Translations under genes and position numbers: made by a program | NCBI RefSeq assembly: GCF_900100965.1 | Contig: NZ_FMUJ01000002.1 | Location: 865,869-929,868 of the forward strand | From: Variovorax sp. EL159 | GTDB lineage: Bacteria; Pseudomonadota; Gammaproteobacteria; Burkholderiales; Burkholderiaceae_C | Direction of reading: 5' to 3' | Length of the DNA stretch: 64,000 nucleotides | Shown: one piece after another, positions 10,305-19,851 of the stretch | How the letters are laid out: each line of letters starts with the position of its first letter | Numbering within the stretch: the stretch's first letter is position 1 | Notes under the pieces: generated by a model | The model's database searches: none | What the model saw: the letters and a program-made list of their open reading frames with translations, nothing else | What the model was told of the DNA's origin: nothing

Positions 10305-10658
10305 TTACACGGCGTTGACAACCCATGCCTCGGCGTCGAATCCGGTGGTAACAGGCTTTTTCGGGCCCCAATCGACCACGGGGCGCTTGATCAGGCTGGG
10401 GTTGGCCAGCAGCACCGGGCGGGCGGAGGCGGCATCGATCACGGCCTCGCGGGTGGTCTCGTCCAGCTTGCGCCAGGTGGTGCCCTTGCGGTTGACCAGG
10501 GCCTCCCAGCCGGGCTTCTTCAGCCATTGGTCGAGCTCGGCTTCGGGTACGCCCTGTTTCTTGAAATCGTGGAAGGTGTAGGCCACGCCATGTTCATCGA
10601 GCCAGGCGCGGGCGCGCTTGACGGTGTCGCAGTTCGGAATGCCGTATAGGGTTGTCAT
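10305..10658 (-). CDS. ArsC/Spx family reductase-like protein (YffB type)
   Basis: A 117-residue thioredoxin-fold protein of the ArsC family. The N-terminus MTTLYGIPNCDTVKRARAWL has the single cysteine of the CX3K-type site. TFHDFKKQGVPEAELDQWL and SLIKRPVVDWG complete the fold. Members with this NCDTVKRA pattern are usually the YffB/Spx-like group and have no proven arsenate role. The long open frame further upstream lies antisense to folC and was discarded. The gene is divergent from folC with 36 bases between starts. Confidence 0.9.
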   Translation of the reverse strand: MTTLYGIPNCDTVKRARAWLDEHGVAYTFHDFKKQGVPEAELDQWLKKPGWEALVNRKGTTWRKLDETTREAVIDAASARPVLLANPSLIKRPVVDWGPKKPVTTGFDAEAWVVNAV

Positions 10659-10694
10659 GGCCGCCATGATGCCCCGGCCGGCGGGTCGGCGACA

Positions 10695-12002
10695 ATGCCG
10701 GCCTCCATGGAAACCCTTGACCACTGGCTCGCGCGCGCCGAGCAACTCCACCCCAAGAACATCGAACTCGGGCTCGAACGCGCCAAGGAGATGGCCGAGC
10801 GCCTCGGCCTGCGCTTCGGCTGCCCCGTCATCACCGTGGCGGGCACCAATGGCAAGGGCTCGACCTGTGCCATGCTCGAATCGATCCTGACGCATGCGGG
10901 CTACCGCACCGCGGTGTTCACCTCGCCGCACCTCGTGCGCTTCGAAGAGCGGCTGCGGCTCAAGGGCGAAGCCGTCGATGCTTCCAAACTGATAGCAAGC
11001 TTCGAAGCGGTCGAAAAGGCGCGTGGCGACATGAGCCTGACCTACTTCGAGTTCACCACGCTGGGCATCCTGCATTGCATGATCGAGGAAAAGCCCGACG
11101 TGGCGATCCTCGAAGTCGGCCTCGGCGGCCGGCTCGACGCGGTCAACATCATCGACACCGATTGCGCGGTCATCACCAGCATCGACCTCGACCACATGGA
11201 ATACCTCGGGCCCGACCGCGAGAGCATCGGCTTCGAGAAGGCCGGCATCATGCGCGCCGGCAAGCCGGCCATCGTGAGCGACCCGATGCCGCCGCAGAGC
11301 GTGATCGATCATGCGAACGCCATCGGCGCCGACCTGTGGCGCTTCGGCACCGATTTCAACGTGTCGGGCGACAAGCAGCAGTGGGGCTGGTCGGGCCGTG
11401 GCCGGCGCTACAGCGGACTGGCCTACCCGGCGCTGCGCGGTGCCAACCAGCTCATCAACGCGGCGGGTGTGCTCGCGGCGCTCGAAGCCCTGCGGCCGCA
11501 ACTGCCGATCACCGCGCAGGCCGTGCGCAACGGGCTCGCGATGGTCGAGTTGCCGGGGCGCTTCCAGATCGTGCCGGGCGAGCCCGCGCTGGTGCTCGAC
11601 GTGGCGCACAACGCGCATGCCGTCGCGGCGCTGGCCGAGAACCTCGACGCGATGGGCTTCTACCCGACGACGCATGGCGTGTTCGGCGTGATGGCCGACA
11701 AGGACCTCGCCCCGATCCTGGCCCGCATCGGCCCGCTGATCGATCGCTGGTACTTCACCGATCTGCCCACGCCGCGCGCCGCGAAGGCCGCCGATCTGCT
11801 GGCCGCATGGCAGGCGCAGAACACGCGCACCGATGCGTCGGCCACCGTGCATTCGGGGCCGATGGAAGCGTTGCGCGCAGCCATCGAGCACGCAGACCCC
11901 GCTGATAGAATCGTCGTCTTCGGATCGTTCTTCACCGTGGGTGGCGTGCTCGAAAACGGCACCCCCCGGCTGCAAGCCAAACACCTGCTGCCAGGCGGCT
12001 GA
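10695..12002 (+). CDS. folC: Bifunctional dihydrofolate synthase/folylpolyglutamate synthase
   Basis: Adds glutamate to dihydropteroate and to folates, a Mur-ligase-like ATP reaction. The P-loop ITVAGTNGKGSTCAMLESI is at about residues 46-64. SPHLVRFEERLRLKGE, LTYFEFTTLGIL, EVGLGGRLDAVNI and SIDLDHMEYLG are standard FolC motifs, and LVLDVAHNAHA begins the C-terminal domain. Length 435 is normal. Two ATGs lie four codons apart and neither has a strong ribosome site. It starts the run folC - SPOR - cvpA - purF, a conserved order in proteobacteria. Confidence 0.96.
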   Translation: MPASMETLDHWLARAEQLHPKNIELGLERAKEMAERLGLRFGCPVITVAGTNGKGSTCAMLESILTHAGYRTAVFTSPHLVRFEERLRLKGEAVDASKLIASFEAVEKARGDMSLTYFEFTTLGILHCMIEEKPDVAILEVGLGGRLDAVNIIDTDCAVITSIDLDHMEYLGPDRESIGFEKAGIMRAGKPAIVSDPMPPQSVIDHANAIGADLWRFGTDFNVSGDKQQWGWSGRGRRYSGLAYPALRGANQLINAAGVLAALEALRPQLPITAQAVRNGLAMVELPGRFQIVPGEPALVLDVAHNAHAVAALAENLDAMGFYPTTHGVFGVMADKDLAPILARIGPLIDRWYFTDLPTPRAAKAADLLAAWQAQNTRTDASATVHSGPMEALRAAIEHADPADRIVVFGSFFTVGGVLENGTPRLQAKHLLPGG

Positions 12003-12063
12003 TCGTCAGGCTGTCCACACCATCTGGCACCACCTCGCTGCACTCCTTCAGGGATCGAACTTC

Positions 12064-12936
12064 ATGGCGTTTTTCAAGTTCCGCACGCGCGGCCAGCAAG
12101 GCAACGAAGGACGCAGCGCCCCGGCTGCAGTACCCGCGGAAAGTGTCGAAACCATGCGTCGTCGTGCGCGCCATCGGCTGCTTGGTGCCGCGGTGCTGGT
12201 GCTGCTGGGTGTGATCGGTTTTCCGTTGCTGTTCGATACACAGCCGCGCCCCGTGTCGGTCGACATCCCGATCGAGATTCCCGATCGCAACAAGGTCAAG
12301 CCGCTGCCCGTGCCCGCCACGCCGGCACCCGCCACCAGCAGCGCACCTGCCGTGTCCGACGGCGGTTCGCGCGTCGCGGCCGCATCGTCGGCCGGCGGCA
12401 TGATCACCGAGACGGCCGATGGCACCGAGATCGACCCCGGCAAGCCCGTGACCAGCGCCCCGCCTGCGGCGCCCGTCGAACGCAAGCCCGATCCCAAGCC
12501 TGAACCGAAGCCCGAGCCCAAACCGGAGCCGAAGCCCGAACACAAGCCGGAACCCAAGCCAGAGCCCAAGCCGAAGCCGGAACCCAAGCCCGCAACGCCC
12601 AAGCCGGCCGCCGTGGACGATGGCGCCCGTGCCCGCGCGCTGCTCGAAGGCAAGCCCATCGCCGCGGCGCCCGCAACGCCCAAGCCAGCCGCCGCCGATG
12701 ACGGCGCAGGCCGCTTCGTGGTCCAGGTCGGTGCGTTCGCCGATGCCGACAAGGCGCGCGAAGTGCGCCAGAAGCTCGAGAAGGCCGGCCTGAAGACCTA
12801 TGTGAACGTGGCGAAAACGGCCGATGGCGAGCGCACGCGTGTGCGTGTCGGTCCGTTCGGCACGCGTGCCGAGGCCGACAAGGCCGCCGAGCGCGTCAAG
12901 GGCTTGTCTTTGTCGGCTGCGATCCTCACCTTGTAA
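12064..12936 (+). CDS. SPOR-domain membrane protein
   Basis: A 290-residue bitopic inner-membrane protein that should bind denuded glycan strands at the division septum. A cytoplasmic basic N-terminus with RRRARHR is followed by one helix (LLGAAVLVLLGVIGFPLLF, about residues 38-56). A long Pro/Lys/Glu-rich periplasmic linker follows, and the C-terminal SPOR domain (about 215-290) contains FVVQVGAFADADKAREVRQK and RTRVRVGPFGTRAEADKA. In this gene order the equivalent E. coli gene is dedD. The linker is built on a PEPK repeat. Confidence 0.9.
   Translation: MAFFKFRTRGQQGNEGRSAPAAVPAESVETMRRRARHRLLGAAVLVLLGVIGFPLLFDTQPRPVSVDIPIEIPDRNKVKPLPVPATPAPATSSAPAVSDGGSRVAAASSAGGMITETADGTEIDPGKPVTSAPPAAPVERKPDPKPEPKPEPKPEPKPEHKPEPKPEPKPKPEPKPATPKPAAVDDGARARALLEGKPIAAAPATPKPAAADDGAGRFVVQVGAFADADKAREVRQKLEKAGLKTYVNVAKTADGERTRVRVGPFGTRAEADKAAERVKGLSLSAAILTL
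12484..12591 (+). repeat. Tandem PEPK-coding repeat in the SPOR protein linker
   Basis: Roughly a dozen near-identical 6-base units (variants of CCN-GAR/AAR) encode alternating Lys-Pro-Glu-Pro. Such rigid Pro-rich linkers span the periplasm. Repeat slippage here would change linker length without breaking the frame when it occurs in whole units. Confidence 0.8.
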
Positions 12937-12954
12937 GCGCTATCGCCTGTCGCC

Positions 12955-13440
12955 GTGGCCTTGCTCGACTGGATCGCCGTCGCGCTCATCGGGGTGTCGA
13001 TGCTGCTCGGCCTGATGCGCGGACTGGTGTTCGAAGTGATTTCCCTGATCGGCTGGGTGGCCGCATTCATCGCCGCCCAGTGGCTGGCATCCGATGTGGC
13101 CGCGTGGCTGCCGTTCGGCGTACACGATGCCACATGGCGTTATCCGCTGGCCTTCGTGCTGGTGTTCGTGGGGGTGGCGTTCGGCGTGGGCCTGGTGGCC
13201 TCGCTCACGCGCAAGCTGATCACTGTCGTGGGGCTGCGGCCCGTCGACCGGATTTTGGGAGCAGCGTTCGGAGCGGCACGGGGTGCGGTGGCCCTGCTCG
13301 TGCTGGCGGTCGTTGTTCATTTGCTGGTGTTGAGCGACAGTGCCTGGTGGCATGAATCGCGCAGCGCCATTGTTCTCGATGCGGCATTGCAGGGCCTGAA
13401 ACCCTCATTGCCTGAAAAGTTGGCAAGCTACCTGCCCTGA
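12955..13440 (+). CDS. cvpA: CvpA family membrane protein
   Basis: A 161-residue inner-membrane protein with four hydrophobic helices. It has the CvpA signatures DWIAVALIGVSMLLGLMRGL at the start and GLRPVDRILGAAFGAARGAV in the middle (the PF02674 glycine/arginine block). CvpA is needed for colicin V production in E. coli and more generally for envelope homeostasis. It starts with GTG 18 bases after the SPOR gene and lies 13 bases before purF, the classic cvpA-purF arrangement. Confidence 0.93.
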   Translation: MALLDWIAVALIGVSMLLGLMRGLVFEVISLIGWVAAFIAAQWLASDVAAWLPFGVHDATWRYPLAFVLVFVGVAFGVGLVASLTRKLITVVGLRPVDRILGAAFGAARGAVALLVLAVVVHLLVLSDSAWWHESRSAIVLDAALQGLKPSLPEKLASYLP

Positions 13441-13453
13441 GAGGAATCGTTTC

Positions 13454-14956
13454 ATGTGTGGAATCGTCGGCGTTGTCAGCAACGCACCCGTCAACCAGTT
13501 GCTCTATGACGCGCTGCTGCTCCTGCAGCATCGCGGACAAGATGCGGCCGGCATCGTGACCTTGCTCGAACGCAAGTTCTTCATGCACAAGGCCAAGGGC
13601 ATGGTGCGCGACGTGTTCCGCACCCGCAACATGCGCGCGCTGCCCGGCAACGTGGGCCTGGGCCAGGTGCGCTACCCGACCGCGGGCAATGCGTACAGCG
13701 AAGAAGAGGCGCAGCCCTTCTACGTGAACGCGCCGTTCGGCATCGTGCTCGTGCACAACGGCAACCTGACCAACGCGCATGCACTGCGCGCGGAGCTGTT
13801 CTCCACCGATCACCGCCACACCAACACCGAGAGCGACTCCGAAGTGCTGCTCAACGTGCTGGCGCACGAACTGGAGCGCTCGTCGCGCGGCGTGCCGCTG
13901 CATCCGGCCGAAGTGTTCGCCGCGGTCAAGAACATGCACAAGCGCCTGCGCGGCTCCTATGCCGTGGTCGCGCTGATTGCCGGCCATGGCCTGCTCGCCT
14001 TCCGCGACCCCTACGGCATCCGCCCGCTGTCCATGGGCCGCGGCGCCGATGGCACCGTGATGGTGGCCAGCGAATCGGTCGCGCTCGAAGGCTCGGGCCA
14101 CGTGTTCGAACGCAACATCGATCCGGGTGAAGCGGTGTTCGTCGACCTGGAAGGCAAGGTCCACTCGATGCAGTGCGCCGAGTCGCCGACGCTCAACCCC
14201 TGCATCTTCGAATTCGTCTATCTGGCACGGCCTGACTCGGTGCTCGACGGCATCTCGGTCTACCAGGCGCGCCTGAACCTTGGCGAAACGCTGGCCAAGC
14301 GTGTGGTGTCCACCGTGCCGCCGAACCAGATCGACGTGATCATCCCGATTCACGAATAGAGCCGGACGAGCGCCACGCAACTGGCGCACCTGCTGGGCGT
14401 GCCGTACCGCGAAGGCTTCGTGAAGAACCGCTACGTGGGCCGCACCTTCATCATGCCGGGGCAGGGCGTTCGCAAGAAGTCGGTGCGCCAGAAGCTCAAC
14501 GTGATCGCGAGCGAGTTCAAGGGCCGCAATGTGCTGCTGGTCGACGACTCCATCGTGCGTGGCACCACCAGCCGCGAGATCGTTCAGATGGCCCGCGACG
14601 CCGGCGCCCGCAAGGTCTACCTGGCCAGCGCTGCGCCGCCGGTGCGCTACCCCAACGTCTACGGCATCGACATGCCGACCAAGGACGAACTGGTAGCGCA
14701 CGACCGCACCATCGAAGAAATCCGCGAGCTGATCGGCTGCGACGCGCTGATCTACCAGGATGTCGACGCAATGAAGCGCGCCATCGGTTCGCTCAACCCG
14801 AAGCTCACTGGCTTCGACGCCTCCTGCTTCGATGGCGTCTACGTGACCGGCGACATCGACACCGATGCCATCTCGCGCATGAACGGCAACCGTCCTCGCG
14901 TCGAAGAGACCGAAGAAGATTCCTCGCGCCTGGCGCTCCCCAACCCGAGTGAGTGA
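13454..14956 (+). pseudogene. purF: Amidophosphoribosyltransferase gene with an in-frame TAG stop
   Basis: The first committed enzyme of purine synthesis: it transfers glutamine nitrogen to PRPP. The N-terminal nucleophile Cys2 (MCGIVGVVSN) and the glutaminase domain are intact. The PRPP-binding half, with [15 protein letters not shown] and [19 protein letters not shown], continues in the same frame after a TAG at 14357-14359. With that codon read through, the protein would be 500 residues, the normal length. The family reads IPIPESSRPS where this sequence reads IPIHE-stop-SRTS: three C-to-A changes at 14352, 14358 and 14366. Everything else looks under selection, so this is either a sequencing error or a very recent mutation. 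As written it would yield a 301-residue product without the PRPP site. Confidence 0.85.
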
Positions 14957-14964
14957 GAGCTGAA

Positions 14965-16185
14965 TTGACTGACGAACGAACCCTGCCGCCCGGACTGCAC
15001 CGCGACACGCTCGCAGTGCGTTCGGGGCTGGCACCAAGCCAGCACGGCGAGCACTCCGAGGCGCTCTTCCTCACGAGCGGCTTCGTGCAGCCCGACGCCG
15101 AGACCGCCGCGCGCCGTTTTGCCGGCACCGAGGCGGGCTTTACCTACTCGCGCACCTCTAACCCCACGGTAGCCAGCTTCGAGCAGCGCCTTGCGGCACT
15201 CGAAGGCACCGAGGCCGCCATTGGCGCCTCCACCGGCATGGGCGCGATCCTCATGATGTGCATGGGCCTCCTCAAGGCCGGCGACCATGTGATCTGCTCG
15301 CGCTCGGTGTTCGGCTCCACGCTGAACCTGTTCGGCAAGGAGTTCGCCAAGTTCGGCGTCGAGACCACTTTTGTCTCGCAGACCGACGTGGCGGAATGGC
15401 GCGCGGCCCTCAAGCCCAACACCAAGCTGCTGTTTGCAGAAACGCCGACCAATCCGCTGACCGACGTGTGCGACATCCGGGCGCTGGCCGATCTGGCGCA
15501 TGGTGCAGGCGCGCTGCTGGCGGTCGACAACTGCTTCTGCACGCCCGCGCTGCAGCGTCCCGTCGAGCTCGGCGCCGACCTCGTCATCCATTCAGGCACC
15601 AAGTACCTCGACGGCCAGGGCCGTGTGATGGCTGGTGCGATCTGCGGGCCGTCGAAGCTCATCGTCGACGTGTTCGGCCCGGTGGTTCGCACCGCCGGCA
15701 TGGCGCTGTCGCCGTTCAATGCGTGGGTCGTGCTCAAGGGCATGGAGACGCTGGGCATCCGCATGCAGGCCCAGTGCGCGAACGCACTGGCCGTGGCGAA
15801 GTGGCTCGAAGCGCAGCCCGGCATTGCCCGCGTGTACTACCCCGGCCTTGCGTCGCATCCGCAGCACGAGCTTGCGATGCGCCAGCAGTCGGGGCAGGGC
15901 GGGGCGGTGGTGTCTTTCGATGTGGTCGGCAACGATCCGGAGACGGCGCGCGCCAATGCGTTCCACGTGATCAACAGCACGCGCGTGGTGAGCATCGCCA
16001 CCAACCTCGGCGACACCAAAACCATCATCACGCACCCCGGCACGACCTCGCACGGACGGCTGACCGAAGTGCAGCGCCAGGCTGCCGGCATCGGGCAGGG
16101 CCTGATCCGCCTGGCGGTCGGCCTCGAGTACGCAGACGACATCACGGCCGACCTGCAGCGCGGCCTGAGCACACTGATTTCCTGA
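14965..16185 (+). CDS. metZ: O-succinylhomoserine sulfhydrylase
   Basis: PLP enzyme of the Cys/Met-metabolism family, making homocysteine from O-succinylhomoserine and sulfide. Family parts are [41 protein letters not shown], the cofactor region [19 protein letters not shown], the PLP lysine in [18 protein letters not shown] and the end [16 protein letters not shown]. The downstream-of-purF position is typical for metZ. The start is uncertain: TTG (chosen, giving [10 protein letters not shown]) or a GTG four codons earlier that overlaps the purF stop. Confidence 0.92.
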   Translation: MTDERTLPPGLHRDTLAVRSGLAPSQHGEHSEALFLTSGFVQPDAETAARRFAGTEAGFTYSRTSNPTVASFEQRLAALEGTEAAIGASTGMGAILMMCMGLLKAGDHVICSRSVFGSTLNLFGKEFAKFGVETTFVSQTDVAEWRAALKPNTKLLFAETPTNPLTDVCDIRALADLAHGAGALLAVDNCFCTPALQRPVELGADLVIHSGTKYLDGQGRVMAGAICGPSKLIVDVFGPVVRTAGMALSPFNAWVVLKGMETLGIRMQAQCANALAVAKWLEAQPGIARVYYPGLASHPQHELAMRQQSGQGGAVVSFDVVGNDPETARANAFHVINSTRVVSIATNLGDTKTIITHPGTTSHGRLTEVQRQAAGIGQGLIRLAVGLEYADDITADLQRGLSTLIS

Positions 16186-16195
16186 ATCGATTTTC

Positions 16196-17584
16196 ATGAC
16201 CGGCAAAGTTCGCACCCGCATCGCACCGTCTCCCACCGGCTTTCTTCACCTGGGCACGGCCCGCACGGCGCTCTATTCGTGGGCCTATGCACGCCACCAT
16301 GGTGGCGAGTTCGTCCTGCGCATCGAAGACACCGACGTGGCGCGCTCCACGCAAGACTCGACCGACCAGATCCTTGCCTCGATGCATTGGCTCGGCCTCG
16401 ACTACGACGAGGGCCCGATCTACCAGATGCAGCGCCTGGAGCGCTACCGCGAAGTCATCGCGCAGATGCTTGCGGCCGGCACGGCCTACCACTGCTACTG
16501 CACGCCCGCCGAGCTCGACGAGATGCGCGAAGCGCAACGTGCACGCGGTGAGAAGACGCTCTATGACCGTCGCTGGCGTCCGGCGCCGGGCAAGGTGCTG
16601 CCGCCCGTGCCGGAAGGCGTGCCGCCGGTGGTGCGCTTTTGCAATCCGCCCGAAGGCGATGTGACGTGGAACGACCTCGTCAAGGGCGAGATCACCATCA
16701 ACAACCGCGAGATCGACGACCTCATCATCCTGCGCCCCGATGGTGTGCCGACCTACAACTTCGCGGTGGTGGTCGACGACTGGGACATGAACATCACGCA
16801 CGTGTTCCGTGGTGACGAGCACATCAACAACACGCCGTGGCAGATCAACATCTTCCGCGCGCTTGGTGCGCCGCTGCCGCAGTTCGGCCATGTGCCCGTG
16901 ATTCTTGGCGACGACGGACAGAAGCTTTCCAAGCGCCGTGGCGCAGTGAGCGTTACTGCGTATGAAGAGAACGGCTACCTGCCCGAAGCGATGCTCAACT
17001 ATCTCGCGCGCCTCGGCTGGAGCCACGGCGACGACGAGCTGTTCACGCGCGACCAGATGGTGAGCTGGTTCGACGGCTCGCACCTGTCGAAGAGCCCTGC
17101 ACAGTGGGATGCGGCAAAGCTGGCGTGGGTCAACGCGCAGTACATCAAGGCGAAGACCGGTGATGAGCTCGCGCCCCTTGTCGCAGCGCAGTTGCAAAAG
17201 CGCGGCATCGTTGCAGACGATCGGTTGCCGGCAATCTGCACGCTCTTCAAGGACCGTTGCGAGACCACGGTGGCACTCGCCGACTGGGCTGCGGCGTTCT
17301 ATGCGGACATCGATGTGAGCGAAGCCGATCGCGCGCAGCACATCACCGATGCAGTGAAGCCCGCGATCGCGACGCTCGCAGAAAAATTGATGACGGTGAC
17401 CTGGGATCGACCCTCAATCGCAGTTATCATCAAGGAAGTACTCGCGACACACGCGCTGAAAATGCCAGTGTTAGCGATGCCAGTACGAGTGCTTGTGATG
17501 GGAACATCGCAGACACCGTCCCTCGATGCAGTCCTCGAAATTTTTTCCCGCGAAAAAGTTATCGAGAGATTGAAAAAGGCCTGA
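16196..17584 (+). CDS. gltX: Glutamyl-tRNA synthetase
   Basis: Charges tRNA(Glu). The class I signatures are both present: [20 protein letters not shown] (HIGH box, residues 9-28) and [17 protein letters not shown] (KMSKS box). [12 protein letters not shown] and [20 protein letters not shown] are further GluRS blocks, and a Cys pair in [10 protein letters not shown] starts the zinc-like insert. Length 462 is normal. The last 200 bases are noticeably richer in AT and in rarer codons than the rest, and they overlap the tRNA promoter. A tRNA(Glu) gene lies just downstream, placing enzyme and substrate together. Confidence 0.97.
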   Translation: MTGKVRTRIAPSPTGFLHLGTARTALYSWAYARHHGGEFVLRIEDTDVARSTQDSTDQILASMHWLGLDYDEGPIYQMQRLERYREVIAQMLAAGTAYHCYCTPAELDEMREAQRARGEKTLYDRRWRPAPGKVLPPVPEGVPPVVRFCNPPEGDVTWNDLVKGEITINNREIDDLIILRPDGVPTYNFAVVVDDWDMNITHVFRGDEHINNTPWQINIFRALGAPLPQFGHVPVILGDDGQKLSKRRGAVSVTAYEENGYLPEAMLNYLARLGWSHGDDELFTRDQMVSWFDGSHLSKSPAQWDAAKLAWVNAQYIKAKTGDELAPLVAAQLQKRGIVADDRLPAICTLFKDRCETTVALADWAAAFYADIDVSEADRAQHITDAVKPAIATLAEKLMTVTWDRPSIAVIIKEVLATHALKMPVLAMPVRVLVMGTSQTPSLDAVLEIFSREKVIERLKKA

Positions 17585-17600
17585 AATTTCGGGCTATAAT
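17570..17600 (+). promoter_or_regulatory. Promoter of the tRNA Ala-Glu-Asp cluster
   Basis: A perfect -10 box TATAAT (17595-17600) lies 20 bases before tRNA-Ala. A -35-like TTGAAA is at 17570-17575 with a long 19-base spacer, overlapping the end of gltX. A GC-rich patch follows the -10, as expected for a stringently controlled stable-RNA promoter. Confidence 0.65.
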
Positions 17601-17620
17601 TTGAGGCTCGACACCCACAC

Positions 17621-17696
<76 letters not shown>

Positions 17697-17750
17697 TTAA
17701 AGTGTCGAGAAGAGAAGAAGTGCTGATCGCAGCACGGTTCCTAAGGTTTT

Positions 17751-17826
17751 GACCCTATCGTCTAGAGGCCTAGGACACCACCCTTTCACGGTGGCTACCG
17801 GGGTTCGAATCCCCGTAGGGTCGCCA
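17751..17826 (+). tRNA. tRNA-Glu (anticodon TTC)
   Basis: 76 nt with encoded CCA. The acceptor GACCCTA pairs with TAGGGTC. The anticodon loop CTTTCAC gives TTC, and the T arm holds GGTTCGAATCC. It sits 54 bases after tRNA-Ala and is the substrate of the upstream gltX product. Confidence 0.97.
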
Positions 17827-17895
17827 GTTTCACGCAAGTGAAGCAGGCACGAGTTGTCAACACTCGGCTCCGCAAGGAGTGAACGTTGTCTACCA

Positions 17896-17972
17896 GGAGT
17901 GGTAGTTCAGTTGGTTAGAATACCGGCCTGTCACGCCGGGGGTCGCGGGTTCGAGTCCCGTCCACTCCGCCA
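17896..17972 (+). tRNA. tRNA-Asp (anticodon GTC)
   Basis: 77 nt with encoded CCA. The acceptor GGAGTGG pairs with CCACTCC. The anticodon loop CTGTCAC gives GTC, and the T arm holds GGTTCGAGTCC. It is the last tRNA before the terminator. Confidence 0.97.
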
Positions 17973-17977
17973 GTCAG

Positions 17978-18012
17978 AAACCCTTGCAGCTCAATGAGTT
18001 GCAAGGGTTTTT
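17978..18012 (+). terminator. Intrinsic terminator of the tRNA operon
   Basis: A long stem of 15 pairs with one G-U (arms AAACCCTTGCAGCTC and GAGTTGCAAGGGTTT), a three-base loop, and a run of five T. It starts 6 bases after the tRNA-Asp CCA. Confidence 0.92.
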
Positions 18013-18700
18013 CACTTTCTGGCTCACCGGAACTTCGGGCACCCAGCACGCAAGAGTACTCGCACAAGCAAGATTCCAGGGTTCGGAATGCAGCTCAGCA
18101 GGTAGGCGGTTGTAGATCTACCGAATCGTGTGCTCGAAGGCGTGCATCACCGCGTTCATCACATCACCATCGTCTCGACCCATCTTTGGGCTACGACTCT
18201 TCAGTTGGTGATCCTGGCGGCTGGGCTTCTGGCAAGCCAATTCCCGTTTGTTCGTCGTCCCCGCTCCGCTAGCTGTTGAGCATCGCCATCTATCCGCGCT
18301 TGTCTATCGGCGGGCCGTGTTGTTGACGCCGAGTTTCATCCGTTGACTGCTCGGGCTTCCGATGTTCGAAGTGGATTTCATCAAACGCATCGTCGACGAC
18401 ATCTGTTGTCATGTGTGATGACAGCGCCAGCAGGCCATCTTTTGTCCCGAGCGAAACACGGGATGCGTTGATTCGGTGTTCACGGCCGCGCTGTGATCTG
18501 CGGTGGTGCAACGGGCTCGAACGTCCAAGGCCAATACATGGCCCGCGATGTCGAGAGCCCTGTACGTGTACAGCATCGCATTGACTCCACTCCCGACAAA
18601 TCCATGCGGGCCATCTCTATCAGCTTCCTCCGAAGACTCTTTTCGCGACAAGGCGAGCCAGCCGCCATCGGTTGAAGAAAATGCATTCACAAATAAATAG
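18013..18700. other. About 690 bases without a recognisable gene; possible decayed insert
   Basis: Base composition is more even than in the flanks. Only short overlapping frames exist on both strands; none has a ribosome site with a recognisable product. The minus strand has a 134-codon frame across 18409-18813 without family resemblance. The position immediately downstream of a tRNA cluster suits a former integration site. However, I find no integrase, no duplicated tRNA 3' end and no terminal repeats. It is described as unassigned. Confidence 0.4.
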
Positions 18701-18729
18701 TTGACACTTAAACATTTTATAAATAAAGT
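18701..18729 (+). promoter_or_regulatory. Sigma70-like promoter before the alpha/beta hydrolase
   Basis: A consensus -35 TTGACA (18701-18706) and a -10-like TAAAGT (18724-18729) are separated by exactly 17 bases, in the most AT-rich patch of this part of the window, about 100 bases before the hydrolase ATG. Confidence 0.55.
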
Positions 18730-18826
18730 AACATCGCCGCGAGAGTTTCGTGTGCGGCTTTCAGTGGCATCACCTTCAACGCACTCGTTCAACCAGCGCG
18801 CCGGAGCGCGCATTCAGGAGTTGCAA

Positions 18827-19603
18827 ATGTCAATGCTCAAGTTCGCAAAGCTCTTCACTGTCGCTATCGGCGCAGCAGCCATCGCCGTGGGTGCAGCCGC
18901 GGCGCCGGCAAAGCCGGGCATCGTTCTCGTGCACGGTGGTTTCGTCGACGGGTCCGGCTGGGAAGGTGTCCACAAGATCCTGACGAAGGACGGCTACGCG
19001 GTCACCGTCGTCCAGAACCCGACGATCTCTTTGGCCGACGATGTCGCAGTCACCAAGCGCGCGATCGCTGCCCAGCAGGGCCCGGTCGTTCTCGTCGGCC
19101 ACTCGTATGGCGGCGCAGTCATCACCGAGGCAGGCAACGACGAGAAGGTGGCGGGTCTTGTCTACATCGCCGCGTTCGCGCCCGACAAGGGCGAGTCGGT
19201 CGAGTCGTTGATCAAGAACCCGGTGCCCGGCGCGCCGGTGCCGCCGATTCTTCCGCCGCAAGATGGCTTCCTGTTGCTCGACAAGACCAAGTTCGCCGAC
19301 TCATTCGCAGCAGATGTGAAGCGCGAAACGGCCATCTTCATGGCCAACTCGCAGGTGCCATGGGGCGTTGCTGCCCTGGGCGGAGCGGTCGGCGAGCCGG
19401 CGTGGAAGTCGAAGCCGAGCTGGTACCTCGTGGCCAAGAACGACAGGATGATCCCGCCGCCGGCCCAGCGAAGCATGTCCAAGCGCGCGGGTGCCACCGT
19501 CGCGGAAACACCTGGCAGCCACGCCGTCTATGTATCGAATCCCAAGGCCGTTGCCGCATTGATCGAACAGGCCGCCGCCAAGGTGTCCGTCGCCGCCAAG
19601 TGA
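18827..19603 (+). CDS. Exported alpha/beta hydrolase
   Basis: A 258-residue protein with a signal peptide (MSMLKFAKLFTVAIGAAAIA, cleavage near AAA) and an alpha/beta hydrolase fold. The oxyanion strand is IVLVHGGFVDGSGW, the nucleophile elbow VLVGHSYGGAV carries the Ser, and the catalytic His is likely in PGSHAVYVSNP. The family is the small DUF1749/EstC-like alpha/beta hydrolases related to plant hydroxynitrile lyases. The start is fixed by an AGGAG six bases before the ATG. It is transcribed alone from the upstream sigma70-like promoter. The substrate is unknown. Confidence 0.88.
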   Translation: MSMLKFAKLFTVAIGAAAIAVGAAAAPAKPGIVLVHGGFVDGSGWEGVHKILTKDGYAVTVVQNPTISLADDVAVTKRAIAAQQGPVVLVGHSYGGAVITEAGNDEKVAGLVYIAAFAPDKGESVESLIKNPVPGAPVPPILPPQDGFLLLDKTKFADSFAADVKRETAIFMANSQVPWGVAALGGAVGEPAWKSKPSWYLVAKNDRMIPPPAQRSMSKRAGATVAETPGSHAVYVSNPKAVAALIEQAAAKVSVAAK

Positions 19604-19851
19604 TGGCTGCGACCGCTGCCCGGCGTAGCGCCCCGGGCGGCGCGTTCGATCCAGCAAAGCAACTTCGCCTCTGATCGGGGCCGTCTCAGGCGAAGAGCGT
19701 TCCGACACGGCGCTTGCTCAAAGAGAACGTCCCGGCACACGCCATGCCTCTTCTTGCAGTTGCCTCAGCTGCACAGGCCAACGCCCGGCAACTCAACAAA
19801 GCAAGCCACGCAATCCATACGCAAAAGCTACCGCAGTGCATTCCTGAAAAT
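19604..19851. other. Intergenic region before the MFS importer gene
   Basis: No gene is visible. The right end leads into the conserved element listed next. The left part contains no hairpin with a T-run that I would call a terminator for the hydrolase gene. Confidence 0.5.

Noticed and set aside
10659-11984. Long minus-strand extension of the ArsC/Spx-like gene
   Set aside because: It lies antisense to folC. The family start MTTLYGIPNC is at 10658 and the upstream part is low-complexity shadow.
14943-14965. SAM or other methionine riboswitch before metZ
   Set aside because: metZ follows purF without a leader; there is no room for a riboswitch.
17896-18700. Genomic island attachment site at tRNA-Asp
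   Set aside because: No repeated copy of the tRNA 3' end and no integrase found within the window.
18409-18813. 134-codon minus-strand frame in the post-tRNA region
   Set aside because: No recognisable family, no ribosome site, and it overlaps the promoter and leader of the hydrolase gene. Left as unassigned.
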